Source: Massilia phosphatilytica (GTDB lineage: Bacteria; Pseudomonadota; Gammaproteobacteria; Burkholderiales; Burkholderiaceae_D). From it: a DNA stretch of 64,000 nucleotides. Position 1 is the stretch's first letter; the number at the start of each line of letters is the position of its first letter. A program made the translations under genes and the position numbers. The stretch is taken from positions 1 through 64,000 of the forward strand of contig NZ_PUIP01000010.1 in NCBI RefSeq assembly GCF_002968015.1. Reading direction: 5' to 3'. The notes under the pieces were generated by a model that was not told the DNA's origin, did no database searches, and saw nothing but the letters and a program-made list of their open reading frames with translations. Shown here piece after piece: positions 50,024-59,182 of the stretch.

Positions 50024-50730
50024 GGCAGGTTCAGGATGAAGCAGCCGCCGCCGTAGCGGCCGCCGTTTTCCAGGCGCAGCGTGCCGCGCCGCTCGCGGTG
50101 CTGGTGCATGCGCGCAACTTCGCTGGAAAAATACAAGCCCAGGCCCGCGCTGTTGGTCAGGAAGTTCATGCCCTTCGCCGTGTCCCGTGTGGCGATCGCG
50201 CCGGCCTTCAGCAGGGACGGCGGATAACCGGGGCCGTTGTCCTCCACGCGCAGTTCGAGCCAGTTGTCGTCGGTGACGCGGATCGCCAGGCGCACCGTGT
50301 CGCACGTGTAATGGATGGCGTTGTTGATCGCATGGGACAACACGCCCACGATCAGGTCTTCGTCGAAGTGCCAGACGAGGTCCGGGTCGTAATCCAGCTC
50401 CAGCTTCAGGCCGCGCGACTTCAGCAGCACGCGTTCCAGCGCCTCCACCTGGTCGACCAGCTGCCCCAGCTCGAGCGGCTGCACGTCGAACGGATACGCG
50501 GGCGTGCCCACCTGCTTGTACAGCGCGAGCAGCTGCATCAGGTTGTCGTTCAGGCGCTTGGTCTGGTACAGCATGTGCGCCATCTGCGGATACGCCGATT
50601 CCGTTTGCGGAGACGCATCCACGAGCAGCCGCTCCAGCGTCCCCGAAAGGACGCTGATCGAATTCTTCATGTCGTGCGCGGTCGAGGCGAGAAACAGCGA
50701 CAACTCGGGCGCGTCGGGGGTGTCGTCCAT
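50020..50730 (-). CDS. Compact sensor histidine kinase
   Basis: A 236-residue cytoplasmic histidine kinase without membrane or sensory domain. The H box is STAHDMKNSISVL with the histidine near H19, followed by the ATPase with NNAIHY, DNGPGYPP and SAGLGLYFS. The small size suggests it senses through protein contacts. It is co-translated with the receiver-TPR protein through a 4-nt overlap. The ATG at 50730 gives a natural N-terminus; an ATG 12 codons upstream is an alternative. Confidence 0.85.
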   Translation of the reverse strand: MDDTPDAPELSLFLASTAHDMKNSISVLSGTLERLLVDASPQTESAYPQMAHMLYQTKRLNDNLMQLLALYKQVGTPAYPFDVQPLELGQLVDQVEALERVLLKSRGLKLELDYDPDLVWHFDEDLIVGVLSHAINNAIHYTCDTVRLAIRVTDDNWLELRVEDNGPGYPPSLLKAGAIATRDTAKGMNFLTNSAGLGLYFSSEVARMHQHRERRGTLRLENGGRYGGGCFILNLP

Positions 50731-50800
50731 GGCTGGATCATGTGTGAAATGTTGCTTGCCACACATTATACCTTTGAAACTTTCGGTTGCCCGAAAGAAA

Positions 50801-52462
50801 TCAATTTTCTGGCTGCGGACCCCGCGGCGCGCGGCGTGCACGCAACACGAAGCGGGCCGGATCGAGCGCGTCGACGAGGCTGGATTCGAGCGGCAGCGGC
50901 TCGCCCTCCATCTGCGCGGCCAGCAGTTCGGCGGACAAACCGGCCCAGATCAGGCCGCGCGACGCATAGCCGAGCAACCCGTACAGCCCCGGATGGCGCG
51001 GCACGTCGCGCAGGCGCTCGGTGGTGCCGGCGGCGTCGAAATCCGGCAGGCGGCCGACGAGCGGCAGGCGGTCCGGGGCGACGCAGCGAAAACCCACGCG
51101 CCCCGCCAGCGGCGCATCCTCGGCCGCGTGCGGATCGGACAGCAGGCCGCGCAGGCGCTCCAGGTTTTCCGCGTGGCTAGTCAAGGACAGCGCCGGGTTC
51201 GGGTCTTCGTCATAGGTCGCGCCCGCGCTGCACACACCACCGGAGGGCGGCGTCAGGTACGCCTCGCGACACAGCACGACGGGCAGCTTCGGCACCATGT
51301 GGGCCGGCACGTGCGACACCTGCCCGCGCAGCATCGTCAATGGCAGCGGTGCGGCCTGCGGCACCTGCGCGGCGCCGGCGCCGTTGGCGAGGATCAGGTT
51401 CGGCGCCCGGGCCACCAGGATGCCGTGCTCGTCCGTCAGGCGCCACTGCTCGCCGTCGCGTTCGATGCGCACCTCGCCCACGCCAAGTTTGCGCTCCAGG
51501 CGTCCGCCGCACGCATCCAGCATCGCCTCGCACACGCTGCCGGGCCGCGCCCAGCCGGCGCCGCGGAAGAGCCAGCCGCCGTCCGGCGCCGGCAGGCCGC
51601 CGAGCAGCGCTTCCGCCTCGGGACGTTCCAGCCACTCGGCGAAATCCGCCGGCAGGGATGTGTCCGCCGCGATGGCGCGCTGCACGTCGGCGTGACCGGC
51701 GTCGCGCGCCAGTTGCAGCACGCCGCATTTGGCGCCCTCGATGGCGCGGCCGATGCCGCCCAGGCGCTCCCAGTGGCGCAGCGCATATAAATACGCGGCG
51801 CGCGTCAGGCGCGTGGGCACGTTGTCGTCCTTCGACAGCAGCGGCATGAAGATGCCGGCCCGGTTGCCCGACGCTTCCATCGCGGGTTGCGGCTGGCGGT
51901 CGACGACGGTCACCTGCCAGCCGCGCGCGCACAGGCGCTCGGCCGCGGCGGAACCGGCGATGCCCGCGCCCAGCACGATGGCGCGGCGTTCGGGCACCGG
52001 CGGTGCGGGCGGGCGCGGCTTGCGGCTGGCGAAGCGGGCGTGCTGGCCATCCGCGTCGAACACGAAGCCCTGCGCCGTCAGCGCGGCGACCTGGTCCGGC
52101 GTGAGGCCTTGCGCCTGCAGGCAGGCATCCTGTGCGGCCACGCGCGCGACGTGGCGCGCGAAGTCCGCGCCTTCGTGTTCGATGTCGTGCAGACGAAACA
52201 TGTCGACGCGCGCCGTCAGCTGGCCCAGCGCCTCCGCGAGCGGCGCGCTGATCAGGTCCAGCGTGACGCCCGGCTCCGCCTGCGGCATGCGGTGAAAGCC
52301 CGGCAGCAGGTGGTCGCACAAGGCGATCAGGTGCAGGTTGGGCGAGCGGTGCGGATCGGTGCGCCAGACGTCGGTCAGGACGCGGACCGCGGCGCCGTCG
52401 CCGTAGTGCGAATCGAAGACGGTGTAGCGGGCTCGGGTGCACCAGCAGGCACGGACATCCAT
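50801..52462 (-). CDS. mnmC: MnmC-type FAD oxidoreductase with degenerate N-terminal half
   Basis: A 553-residue protein related to the tRNA wobble-uridine modification enzyme MnmC. The C-terminal half (about 170-553) is a full FAD-dependent oxidase with VLGAGIAGSAAAERLCARGW, NRAGIFMP, GRVGFRCVAPDRLPLVG and YGLLGYASRGLIWAGL. The N-terminal part (about 1-160) is shorter than in E. coli MnmC and resembles the methyltransferase domain only in traces: the SAM loop and DGFAP motif are not recognisable (DSHYGDGAAV, HDIEHEG instead). So it probably performs only the oxidase step. The ATG at 52462 follows aagaggtg. Confidence 0.85.
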   Translation of the reverse strand: MDVRACWCTRARYTVFDSHYGDGAAVRVLTDVWRTDPHRSPNLHLIALCDHLLPGFHRMPQAEPGVTLDLISAPLAEALGQLTARVDMFRLHDIEHEGADFARHVARVAAQDACLQAQGLTPDQVAALTAQGFVFDADGQHARFASRKPRPPAPPVPERRAIVLGAGIAGSAAAERLCARGWQVTVVDRQPQPAMEASGNRAGIFMPLLSKDDNVPTRLTRAAYLYALRHWERLGGIGRAIEGAKCGVLQLARDAGHADVQRAIAADTSLPADFAEWLERPEAEALLGGLPAPDGGWLFRGAGWARPGSVCEAMLDACGGRLERKLGVGEVRIERDGEQWRLTDEHGILVARAPNLILANGAGAAQVPQAAPLPLTMLRGQVSHVPAHMVPKLPVVLCREAYLTPPSGGVCSAGATYDEDPNPALSLTSHAENLERLRGLLSDPHAAEDAPLAGRVGFRCVAPDRLPLVGRLPDFDAAGTTERLRDVPRHPGLYGLLGYASRGLIWAGLSAELLAAQMEGEPLPLESSLVDALDPARFVLRARRAPRGPQPEN

Positions 52463-52466
52463 GACA

Positions 52467-53030
52467 TCACCTCTTGCGGCGGCACAGGCAGGTGCGGTCG
52501 TGATCGTCGACCATGCCGATGCCCTGCATGTACGCATATACGATGGTCGAGCCGACGAACTTGAAGCCGCGTTTGGCCAGGTCTTTCGAGAGGCGGTCGG
52601 ACAGTTCGGTGCGGGCCGGCCGCGCGCCATCGGGCCAGTCGTTGACGATGGGCTTGCCGTCGACGAACGCCCACAGGTAGGCATCCAGTGTCAGGCCCTG
52701 TTCGCGCAGGCGCAGGTAGGCCTGCGCATTGTTGATGGCGGACGCGACCTTCAGGCGGTTGCGCACGATGCCGGGATTCGCCAGCAGTTCGGCGACCTTG
52801 CCATCGTCGTAGTGCGCGATTTTTTCCGCGTCCCAGCCGTCGAAGGCGATGCGGTAGGTATCGCGTTTGTTCAGGATCGTTTCCCACGACAGCCCGGCCT
52901 GCGCGCCTTCGAGGTTGAGCATTTCGAACAGCGTCGTCTCGTCGTGGCAGGGTACGCCCCACTCGTGGTCGTGATAAGCGATGTAGCGTGGGTTGGCCAT
53001 GTTGGCCCAGGTGCAGCGGGTGTCGTTCAT
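52467..53030 (-). CDS. tag: DNA-3-methyladenine glycosylase I
   Basis: A 187-residue base-excision glycosylase that removes 3-methyladenine. It has IAYHDHEWGVP near the N-terminus, the active-site region LFEMLNLEGAQAGLSWETIL and FVGSTIVYAYMQGIGMVDDH, with the zinc-binding histidines and cysteines (including CTWANM at the start and CLCRRKR at the end). Length is normal. It lies 4 bp upstream of the mnmC-type gene and is probably co-transcribed with it, although the functions are unrelated. Confidence 0.95.
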   Translation of the reverse strand: MNDTRCTWANMANPRYIAYHDHEWGVPCHDETTLFEMLNLEGAQAGLSWETILNKRDTYRIAFDGWDAEKIAHYDDGKVAELLANPGIVRNRLKVASAINNAQAYLRLREQGLTLDAYLWAFVDGKPIVNDWPDGARPARTELSDRLSKDLAKRGFKFVGSTIVYAYMQGIGMVDDHDRTCLCRRKR

Positions 53031-53098
53031 ACATGAAGTATAAACCTGCGGCGCCGATTTTCATGGTCGGGAACCTGATTTGATTTACACTTGCCGCC

Positions 53099-54093
<995 letters not shown>

Positions 54094-54097
<4 letters not shown>

Positions 54098-55260
54098 ACG
54101 ACGCGACCATCGTACGCAACCTCGATGAACGCGGCGATTTCTTCCGCCGCCTGCAGCAACTCACCACGCACATCCACGCCACGCGCAACGTCGACGAGAT
54201 CATGCTCGACCTGTCCGAGGGCATCTGCGCCCTGTTTGCCGCGGACCGCCTGACGATCTACACAGTCGGCGCGGACAAGGCCAGCCTCGTCTCCAAGATC
54301 AAGACGGGGATGGCGTCGTTCCGCCAGCTGCGCCTGCCGGTCTCCGCGCAGAGCGTAGCCGGGTACGCCGCGCTGGCGCGCCGGCTGCTCAACCTGGCCG
54401 ACGTCTACGATGCGGCCGAACTGCAGCGCTACGCGGCCGACCTGCGCTTCCAGCAGGGCGTGGACCGGCGCACGGGGTACCGCACGACGCAGATGCTGGT
54501 CGTCCCGATCATGCACGACAGTGAAGTGATCGGCGTCCTCCAATTGATCAACAACCTGCGCGGCGGCCCGTTCGACAGCACGGTCGTCGAAGGCGCGCGC
54601 TACCTGTGCGACACGCTCGCCATCGCGTTCGCCCAGCGCCGGCAGGAGGCAAAGCGCGAGCGCACGGGCTTCGTCGGCGCACTTGGATCGAGAGCGCTGG
54701 GACGCGAACACGTCGAACAGGCGGTGGAACAGGCGCGCGCGCAGGGCCGCGACGTCGAGGACGTGCTGCTCGACGACTTCAAGCTGAAGCTGCCCGTCGT
54801 CGGGCGCGCGCTGGCCGACCATTTCGCCGTCCCCTATCTCGCCTTCCACCCGGGCCGGCGCGTGCCGGCGGAACTCCTCGACGGCATGGACCGCGCCGCC
54901 GCCGAGTTGCGCCAGTGGCTGCCGGTGGAGCGCAACGAGCATGCGCTGTACGTCGTCTGCATCGACCCGGAACAAGTCAGGGCGGACAACGCCGTCTCCA
55001 CGCTGTTCCCGCAGTCGCGCCCCGTGTTCTGCGTGACGACGCGGCGCGATTTCGCGGCACTGCTCGACCAGTACTTCGGCCCGGCCACGGCACCCGCGGC
55101 GCTGCCGCCCGCGCGCGCGCAAAGCCTGGTGGACACCGTCGCGGCGCTCGTCGCGGGCAGCCACCGCGAAGGCCTGTCCGACCTGCGCATCGAGACGGCG
55201 CCGGGCGATCGCCCCGGCGAGATCCGCTTCACGGTCAGCGGGGTCCTGCGACTGCCGTGA
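54094..55260 (+). CDS. GAF protein fused to a GspE/PilB-type N-terminal region
   Basis: A 388-residue cytoplasmic protein. An N-terminal GAF domain (about 20-185; LTIYTVGADK, IGVLQLINNL) is followed by a region collinear with the N-terminal domain of GspE/PilB/MshE ATPases (about 195-335; GREHVEQAVEQARAQGRDVED, ALADHFAVPYLAF). It then enters the start of the ATPase part (SDLRIETAPG, EIRFTVSGVLR, matching the SDIHIEP/VDGVLR region) and stops there, so no Walker motif exists. It is coupled to the kinase gene by a 4-nt overlap and precedes PP2C. It may be a signal receptor or a c-di-GMP-binding MshEN-like module; that is inference. Confidence 0.82.
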
Positions 55261-55328
55261 AAACCGCCAACCTCACCGGGCAGCGTGCTAGCATGCAGCC
55301 CTCGTAAATATCCAAACCTGCGCGTTCG

Positions 55329-56153
55329 ATGAGCACCTGGAAGCAGCTAACCCCGAGCATCTACCACCGCCTCAGCTTCGGCTGCGCGTACGGCCTGACC
55401 GACGTCGGCCTCGTGCGCCAGTCCAACGAAGACAACTTCCTCATCGATCCCGCGATCCGCCTGGTGGCCGTCGCCGACGGCATGGGCGGCCATGACGGCG
55501 GCGAGATCGCGGCCTGCCTGGCGCTGCAAACCGTGCGCGACGCGCTGGCGGCCATCGACCCGAAAAAATCCTCTCCCGGCGATGCGGCCGACCCGGATGC
55601 GACCTGGCAGGACCAGCACATGCCTGCGGTCGTGGCCGTGCACGAAGCCGTCGATGCCGCCAATGCGCGCGTGTACGGCGCGAATATGCAAGGCGGCCGC
55701 GGCGACGGCAGCGGCATGGGCACGACGCTGACCGGCTTCTGGCAAAGCCTGCCGGACGGCCCGCTCGTCATCTTCCACGTCGGCGACAGCCGGCTGTACC
55801 GCTACCGCGACGGCGAACTGGCCGTGCTCACGCGCGACCAGACCATGTACCAGCAGGCACTGGAAGCGGGCGTCTCGGGCGACTTCCCCCCGCGCAACCT
55901 GCTGCTGCAGGCGATCGGTCCGACGGCCGCCATCACGCCCGACGTCAAGGCATGCACACCGCATACCGGCGACCTGTACCTGCTGTGCAGCGACGGCTTG
56001 TACGGCAACACCCCGCATGCCGCCATCGAGCGCGTGCTGGCCGGCGCGCATGCGCAATCGCTGGAGCACTGCTGCGCCGACCTGATCGCCCTCGCCAAGG
56101 CACATGGCAGCCGCGACAACATCACGGCCGTGCTGGCGCTCGTCGAGCGCTGA
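55329..56153 (+). CDS. PP2C-family Ser/Thr phosphatase
   Basis: A 274-residue PPM/PP2C phosphatase. Conserved metal-binding motifs are in order: RQSNEDNFLID, VADGMGGHDGGE, GMGTTLTGF, HVGDSRLYRYRDG, CSDGLYGN and DNITAVL. It has no membrane span. Its position after a Ser/Thr kinase and a GAF/GspE-N protein suggests that it reverses phosphorylation by the kinase. It starts 68 bp after the preceding stop, with a less clear ribosome-binding site. Confidence 0.93.
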   Translation: MSTWKQLTPSIYHRLSFGCAYGLTDVGLVRQSNEDNFLIDPAIRLVAVADGMGGHDGGEIAACLALQTVRDALAAIDPKKSSPGDAADPDATWQDQHMPAVVAVHEAVDAANARVYGANMQGGRGDGSGMGTTLTGFWQSLPDGPLVIFHVGDSRLYRYRDGELAVLTRDQTMYQQALEAGVSGDFPPRNLLLQAIGPTAAITPDVKACTPHTGDLYLLCSDGLYGNTPHAAIERVLAGAHAQSLEHCCADLIALAKAHGSRDNITAVLALVER

Positions 56154-56166
56154 CCAGCCAAGTGTC

Positions 56167-56189
56167 TCTATTTGCACAATGCAAATAGA
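56167..56189. promoter_or_regulatory. Perfect 10-bp inverted repeat after PP2C
   Basis: Arms tctatttgca (56167-56176) and tgcaaataga (56180-56189) around caa form a perfect palindrome 14 nt after the PP2C stop and 85 nt before the PEP-CTERM start. It is AT-rich in a GC-rich genome and lacks a good T-run, so an operator for the downstream gene is at least as likely as a terminator. Confidence 0.5.
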
Positions 56190-56236
56190 ATTTCCGCAGA
56201 AGAATATAGATTTGTTACGAGGAAAGATGGTAGTCT

Positions 56237-56252
56237 GTAGGAGATCTCCTAC
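56237..56252. promoter_or_regulatory. Perfect 16-bp palindrome before the PEP-CTERM gene
   Basis: gtaggagatctcctac is its own reverse complement and lies 22-37 nt before the ATG at 56274, where the promoter or untranslated leader should be. The start codon has no clear Shine-Dalgarno. An operator or a leader hairpin is likely. Confidence 0.5.
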
Positions 56253-56273
56253 TCTTACCTTCCTGGACCTCGT

Positions 56274-57491
56274 ATGGACTACCGCAGCGCCTATATTCGC
56301 CGCAGCAGAAAAGGTTCGCGTCTGAAAAAACGCCTGGCGGCCGTCGGCCTGCTGGGCGTGGCGGCGTGCGCCGCCCTGTTCGCACTGGAAGCGCGAGAGA
56401 CCGCTGCCCCCCCGGTCGCACTGGCCAGGGCAGCCGCCCCGGCCGATGCCGCGACGCCGGCGCCGGCCGTGCTGCGCACCGCGGCACAGGTGGAGACGAA
56501 GAAGACGCGCCGCGTCTATCCCTATTCGATCGTGCCCGGCGGTGTCCTCAACCGCCGTGAACTCACGCATGCCGTCGTCGTGGACAAGGTCGTGGCGGAG
56601 CATTACGCGGCGTTCGAGGCAGGTAAAGCCACCGTCAGGACCGTCGACAAACCGCGCGCCGTATACGTCTCGTACCGCAAGGGCGACAAGGTGTTCTGGA
56701 CGGCGAGGAAACTCCAGCTGGCCGAAGGCGAGACGCTGCTGTCCGACGGCCAGAGCGAGATCCGCACGCGCTGCGGCAACCGCATTTCCGACGTGCCCCA
56801 GCTGCCCGTCGAAGCCAAGGGCCCGAGCGAGGAAGAACTCGACACCTCCGTCGAACAGGTCCAGGAAGATGAAGGCACGGTGGAACAGGTGGGCTACGCG
56901 GCCGATACCAATCCGGCCGGCAGCGGCTACCAGCTGCAGACCTTCGGTTCCGGCCAGGCGACGCCGACCGGCGGCACGGCGCCCACGCACACCAGCTTCG
57001 GCCTGAGCGGCAGCGGCAGCAGCGGCCTGGGCCCCATCTGGGCTGGCGGCACCTTGCCGGTGTCGCTGGCCAAGGTGTCGAGCGACACCGCGGAGACCGG
57101 CACCGGCAGCAGCCCGGGCACCGGCACGCCGGGCAGCGGCGGCATCACGACCGGCACGGACGCCGGTGGTTCCGGCGGCGGCGGCGATCCGGGCAAGACG
57201 GGCGGCACGACGCCAGGCGGCGCAAGTACGCCGGATGGGACGTCCGGCACCGGCACGCTGCCGGTCTCCGGCCCCGGCACGACTTCGCCGACGTCCCCAG
57301 GGTCGACGCCCCCCGGCACGCTGCCGCCGACGGACCAGCCCGGCCAGACCAACGGTCCGGGCAAAGACCCAGGCAAAAACGCGGTCAAGCCGCACGGCGA
57401 CGTGCCGGAGCCGGGCACGCTGTGGCTGGCCGGTGCCGGCGTGGCCGCGCTGCTGGCGTCACGCCGCGCGAAGAAGCGCTCGCGCGGCTGA
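56274..57491 (+). CDS. PEP-CTERM surface protein
   Basis: A 405-residue exported protein. The N-terminus is basic (RRSRKGSRLKKR) with one hydrophobic signal/anchor (about 21-40). The middle has a folded part (about 75-200, with one conserved-looking RTRCGNRIS) and a long Gly/Thr/Ser/Pro linker (about 225-375). The C-terminus has the exosortase tag VPEPGTLWLAGAG followed by a hydrophobic segment and RRAKKRSRG. It is expected to be sorted by exosortase A (EpsH) into the exopolysaccharide layer; no sortase gene is nearby. It follows the kinase/phosphatase cluster behind two palindromes. Confidence 0.85.
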   Translation: MDYRSAYIRRSRKGSRLKKRLAAVGLLGVAACAALFALEARETAAPPVALARAAAPADAATPAPAVLRTAAQVETKKTRRVYPYSIVPGGVLNRRELTHAVVVDKVVAEHYAAFEAGKATVRTVDKPRAVYVSYRKGDKVFWTARKLQLAEGETLLSDGQSEIRTRCGNRISDVPQLPVEAKGPSEEELDTSVEQVQEDEGTVEQVGYAADTNPAGSGYQLQTFGSGQATPTGGTAPTHTSFGLSGSGSSGLGPIWAGGTLPVSLAKVSSDTAETGTGSSPGTGTPGSGGITTGTDAGGSGGGGDPGKTGGTTPGGASTPDGTSGTGTLPVSGPGTTSPTSPGSTPPGTLPPTDQPGQTNGPGKDPGKNAVKPHGDVPEPGTLWLAGAGVAALLASRRAKKRSRG

Positions 57492-57500
57492 GCCGGCCTT

Positions 57501-57956
57501 CTAGTCTTCGATCACGGCACGCCCCGCGCGCCGCAATTCTTCCAGGTGGTCGAGCATCTGCCGGACCACCTCCGGCGGGTGTCCCTGCCAATCCTCCACT
57601 TCCCCGACGATCCTGAGCGGTGCCCGCGTGCGGTACGAGCGCGTGGGATTGCCGGGAAAGCGTTTATTGGTCAGGTTCGGATCGTCCTCGAACGTCCCGG
57701 TGGGTTCCACGATATAGAGATGGCCCCGACCCTCGGCCCCGCCCAGCGCGGTGGCCAGCTCAGCACCCCAGATCGCCGCCTCCAGGTTGGCGCTGAAATA
57801 CACGTTGTTGGAGACGCGGCCTTCCTCGAAATTGGAGGCGTGGCCCGGGATTAACAAATCGCCCGGCTGGAATCGGATTTTGGTCCCGTGGTAAAACGGG
57901 CCCTCGACGTTGTCGCAGGTTTCATGCGTGACCGGGGCCCATGCTTGATTGCTCAT
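57501..57956 (-). CDS. arr: Rifampin ADP-ribosyltransferase (Arr)
   Basis: A 151-residue enzyme of the Arr family that inactivates rifamycins by NAD-dependent ADP-ribosylation of the C23 hydroxyl. Family motifs are GPFYHGTK, PGDLLIPG, YFSANLEAAIWGAELA, YIVEPTG and FPGNPTRSYRTRAPLRIVGEV, in the usual order. The ATG at 57956 follows gaggt; a start four codons upstream is possible. It is chromosomal with no mobile element nearby, so it is probably an ancestral gene. Whether it confers resistance cannot be seen. Confidence 0.93.
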   Translation of the reverse strand: MSNQAWAPVTHETCDNVEGPFYHGTKIRFQPGDLLIPGHASNFEEGRVSNNVYFSANLEAAIWGAELATALGGAEGRGHLYIVEPTGTFEDDPNLTNKRFPGNPTRSYRTRAPLRIVGEVEDWQGHPPEVVRQMLDHLEELRRAGRAVIED

Positions 57957-57964
57957 CGATGACC

Positions 57965-58513
57965 TCATTTCAGCAGCTTGATGTGCTTGACCAGGGGAAT
58001 TCGTTCATCGTTGCCCGGACCGGCAATACGGTCGGCATTCCGCTCGACCGCCACCTGGACCGCCACCCGCTTGCCGACAAGGTCCTCGCGCAAGGTGATG
58101 GCGTCATGGTCGTCCGGCTCGCTGAACAAATCGTCGCACTGCCGGATGCAATAGGCGAAGATGCGGTCGCCTTGATCCGTCAGCACCGTCACAAAACGGT
58201 CATCGATGCCGCCGCCATGGAACAGATAGCCCCGAAAGGATCCGGCACGCGCTTTCGCAACGCAGAATTTGGGACGAGACGACTCTCCCTCGAGCATGTT
58301 ACAGCCCCGCTCGAATTCGTCGATGATCATGGCACAGCTGTTCGCCGCGTTACAGGGCGGATGCGTCGCCGGCGACACTTGCCGGCACTGCTGGGCCAAC
58401 AGCGTGGCGCGTTGCTGGCCCATCTGCTGTGCACAGGACAAGTCGGCTGCCGACGATGACGAGCAAGCCAGTGCGGCAAGCAGGAACGGCAGGCTTTTTA
58501 TCAGGCGATTCAT
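57965..58513 (-). CDS. Exported hypothetical protein, 182 aa
   Basis: A 182-residue protein with a signal peptide (about 1-23, MNRLIKSLPFLLAALACSSSSAAD; shown in two parts, MNRLIKSLPFLLAALAC and SSSSAAD). The mature part contains at least seven cysteines (for example CAQQ, PCNAANSCAM, GCNM, FCVAK, CIRQC), so disulfides in the periplasm are likely. No family is recognised. The stop lies 8 bp upstream of the arr start codon, so the two genes may share a transcript. The ribosome-binding site is weak. Confidence 0.65.
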   Translation of the reverse strand: MNRLIKSLPFLLAALACSSSSAADLSCAQQMGQQRATLLAQQCRQVSPATHPPCNAANSCAMIIDEFERGCNMLEGESSRPKFCVAKARAGSFRGYLFHGGGIDDRFVTVLTDQGDRIFAYCIRQCDDLFSEPDDHDAITLREDLVGKRVAVQVAVERNADRIAGPGNDERIPLVKHIKLLK

Positions 58514-58568
58514 GACATGACACTGGTAACGTAATCCTTCATGATACCGAAAGGATAAAGTCACAATT

Positions 58569-59075
58569 TCACGCTTTACCACCGGAGCCCGCCGTCCGCA
58601 TCGCCTCTTCGTACGCCGCCTGTAATTCCGCGCACACGGACCGCGCCGGCACCGGTGCCCCCAGGTGCAGGTGCCGCAACTCTTCCATGAACGCCTCCCA
58701 CAGCGGCGGCCCGCCCTGCTCCAGCAGTTCCGCCCGCACGGACAGCTCGCGGCTCGGTGCCGTATGCCTGCGTCCCCACGCGGCCATGTGTGCGAGCAGC
58801 GGCACCAGCTGGATGGCCGGTTCCGTCAGGCTGTAGATCCCTTTCTGCCGGTGCGCCGGATCGGGACGGCGCGTCAGCAGGCCGGCCGCCGTCAGGCGCT
58901 TCAGGCGGTCCGCGAGGATGTTCGACGCGATGCCCTCCTCGCTCTGCGCCAGCAGGTCGCCATAGCTGCGCCGATTGCCGAACATGACGTCGCGGATGAC
59001 GATGAGGCTCCACCGGTCCCCCAGCTGCTCGAGGGTCAGATTGATCGGGCATCCCGATCGTCCGGCCTGTGCCAT
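58569..59075 (-). CDS. HxlR-family transcriptional regulator
   Basis: A 168-residue winged-helix regulator. It has the HxlR N-terminus GCPINLTLEQLGDRWSLIVIRD with its conserved cysteine, followed by FGNRRSYGDLLAQSEEGIASNILADRL. Members sense formaldehyde or reactive carbonyls or redox changes, often through that cysteine. The gene is divergent from a glutathione S-transferase-like gene, its probable target, and a palindrome lies between them. The C-terminal 60 residues extend beyond the minimal domain. Confidence 0.9.
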   Translation of the reverse strand: MAQAGRSGCPINLTLEQLGDRWSLIVIRDVMFGNRRSYGDLLAQSEEGIASNILADRLKRLTAAGLLTRRPDPAHRQKGIYSLTEPAIQLVPLLAHMAAWGRRHTAPSRELSVRAELLEQGGPPLWEAFMEELRHLHLGAPVPARSVCAELQAAYEEAMRTAGSGGKA

Positions 59076-59132
59076 CGCTGCTCCTTGATGATTGTGCTTG
59101 CAATCGGTCTAGTATAGCGATATCTTTAAACC

Positions 59133-59149
59133 ACTTGCAAATTACAAGT
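59133..59149. promoter_or_regulatory. Putative HxlR operator
   Basis: The dyad acttg-N7-caagt (59133-59149; acttgcaaattacaagt) lies in the 107-bp region between the divergent hxlR-type and GST genes. Its position, 34 bp before the GST start, suits a repressor or activator site. Binding is inferred from location. Confidence 0.5.
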
Positions 59150-59182
59150 AGTTTTCACTCACCCTCTGAAAGCGCCCGCGCC

